From Saccoglossus kowalevskii (lineage: Eukaryota; Hemichordata; Enteropneusta; Harrimaniidae): DNA of 64,000 nucleotides. Each line of letters begins with the position of its first letter. The first letter of the stretch is position 1. The notes beneath the pieces are model-generated. The model ran no database searches, was not told the origin of the DNA, and saw only the letters and a program-made list of their open reading frames with translations. The position numbers and the translations under genes are program-made. Below are positions 62,306 to 64,000 of this stretch, piece by piece. Where the stretch lies: assembly GCF_000003605.2 (NCBI RefSeq), contig NW_003140823.1, forward strand, positions 9,697-73,696. The letters are read 5' to 3'.

Positions 62306-64000
62306 GTATGTGCATTAATTTACATAATGAATTTTTTTGCATTTTATTATCAATTAAGTTTTAGTAAAGTCAGTGTGTTCAAAAGTTTTGCCAAAATTGA
62401 CAGTTCGTGAATAAGAATATGGAAAGAATAATTTTTGTTTTTTTCCCACTGCAATTATTTTCTCAAATCAACTTTCTTCAAATCCCCATTTTTTAGTGAT
62501 GTTTATTTCCAAAATAAATGTACCCATTCTGTATTCTGTACTTTTCACATTTAATTTTTCAAATTCAGAATTTTGGCAAATATTAAATCTGACATCGCCA
62601 TGTGATCTCTCCCTGGTTGCCATGGATACCATTTCCTCCTATGGCTCCCTGGTATCGCCTGTCAAAGCAAAATATGTGTAATATGCCTCTCTCTTGAGAA
62701 GCTTATTTTATCTTAGCGATGAAGCCAAATGTCATGATGTAGTAATGTGATTTCTAATAATGTTTTCAGTCGTGTCAGGTCGTCTCTTTGTGATCATTGG
62801 GGTGGGTAATGCCGATCTTGATGCCCTGTGACTCTGTTGCTTAATACTCTAATAGCATTCTTCTGAGGGGAACCAGAAATCCGCTTGATAAATGCATTTC
62901 AATTGAAATGTTAAAATATTGCTTAAACTTTTCTGACCCAGCAGCGTGAAAAATGTTCGGGAATATCAAAGGATTCCACAAAGCTATTTGTTCTTTGTTC
63001 CCAATCACATTTATGAGAATTATCCATTAAATCTACATTTTTCCTATATTGGCAAATGGAATTCATGGAAGTAAAAATGTCCACAATAAAAGTCGGCAAA
63101 TGCATATATTCTAATGGTATTGGAATGTCAAACAGTTTTATCTGACAGGAAGGATATGTTGCCTATAGTGTATTAATAGTTTACTTTAGTTTCACGCTAA
63201 AATCATTACTACTTTAAAAAAACCACACAGGTAGTGCATATTGACTTGCTTCTGCACTATAATGAATACAGCGTATTCCCATGAATGCTTGCCAAACATT
63301 ATCAATCAGTATGCATTCTGTACACTCAATTCTCGGCTCTTATATTATCTGTGAGAAATACAAAATATCCGGTAAATTTTCTCTTTTGATTAATGTCTTA
63401 TTTTAAATTATGTAGGCTTTTAATGAAAATCACTTAAGTATGTTTATATTTAAGACATCAATTTTGATTTGCGAGGGTTTCTATGTGAGATAAAGACAGA
63501 TTTAATGACAGTACCAATTTTACAGAAATTTATATCATGCACATTTTGTAATGCACCAACCAAATATTTAAATCGCTTGAAGGACACTTTTAATACGTCT
63601 CATTATCTGAAATCCCCTCATTATTTACCTTCAAGTTAATATAAATAGGAAATCAGTATCTGCTGGTAAAACTCTGGTGAAATCAGATAAACATTTAGTC
63701 ATCTTTTCATATTTGTACCCTCAAAAATGCATGTTTGGCATTTGACAATTTATACCCGCAGGTGGTCGTGGGATGGTGTTTTTTTAACATTGTTGCATTT
63801 TTTGTTGGCAAATAAAATTCGTCACGTGAGCCTTTTTTGTGTCTCTTGGGAAAACCTTGTTGATACCAGTTTGTAGGCCTAGTAAGGTGTTAGATTAACT
63901 ATGTTAGTAAGATTCTAATTTAAATAACTAAGTACGTTCTGTTATGCAAATGAGTGTAAGTGGAAAGTCTTTGTTATGCAAATACGTATGAGTAGAATGT
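62306..64000 (+). other. Eph intron 7 (partial)
   Basis: It begins GTATGT and runs to the window edge. No transmembrane or kinase exon was found. Two octamers (ATGCAAAT at 63944 and 63976) sit in a short direct repeat, GTTATGCAAAT, at the very end, which may be the start of another array continuing to the right. Confidence 0.75.

Overview
This is a eukaryotic genomic window, AT-rich, with long introns, canonical GT-AG splice sites, minisatellites and small inverted-repeat DNA elements. The main gene is the 5' half of an Eph receptor tyrosine kinase on the + strand. Seven coding exons can be followed from the start codon (2625) to the end of the second fibronectin type III domain (62305). The transmembrane segment, juxtamembrane region, kinase, SAM domain and PDZ-binding tail lie beyond the right edge. 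Exon order and intron phases closely match vertebrate EPH genes, but the sequence is not recognisably one vertebrate paralogue. With the repeat types, this suggests an invertebrate animal, perhaps a marine deuterostome (hemichordate, cephalochordate or echinoderm); the species is not determined.

Layout. 1-1062: upstream sequence with a strong CTCF-type motif at 256-274. 1063-2132, minus strand: the last two coding exons and poly(A) signal of an unidentified gene, probably a single-pass membrane protein, ending close to the Eph start. 2133-2624: Eph 5' flank/5'UTR. 2625-2715: exon 1, signal peptide. 3771-3847 and 4354-5008: ephrin-binding domain and start of the cysteine-rich region. 5009-38216: a 33.2-kb intron with MITE-like elements, minisatellites, a possible regulatory block near 8.7-9.6 kb and one weak minus-strand exon candidate. 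38217-38372: EGF-like exon. 39789-40118: first FN3. 44204-44436 plus 62242-62305: second FN3, split by a 17.8-kb intron that holds most of the tandem arrays (periods 46, 69, 68 and 51 bp) and a 244-bp assembly gap. 62306-64000: start of the next intron.

The joined Eph coding sequence is 1606 nt (535 codons plus one base), open throughout, and every junction is phase-compatible. I found no rRNA, tRNA, CRISPR array or intact autonomous mobile element, and no convincing novel multi-gene system. The items most worth a second look are the antisense gene end at the Eph 5' end, the shifted intron in the second FN3 domain, and the repeat families.
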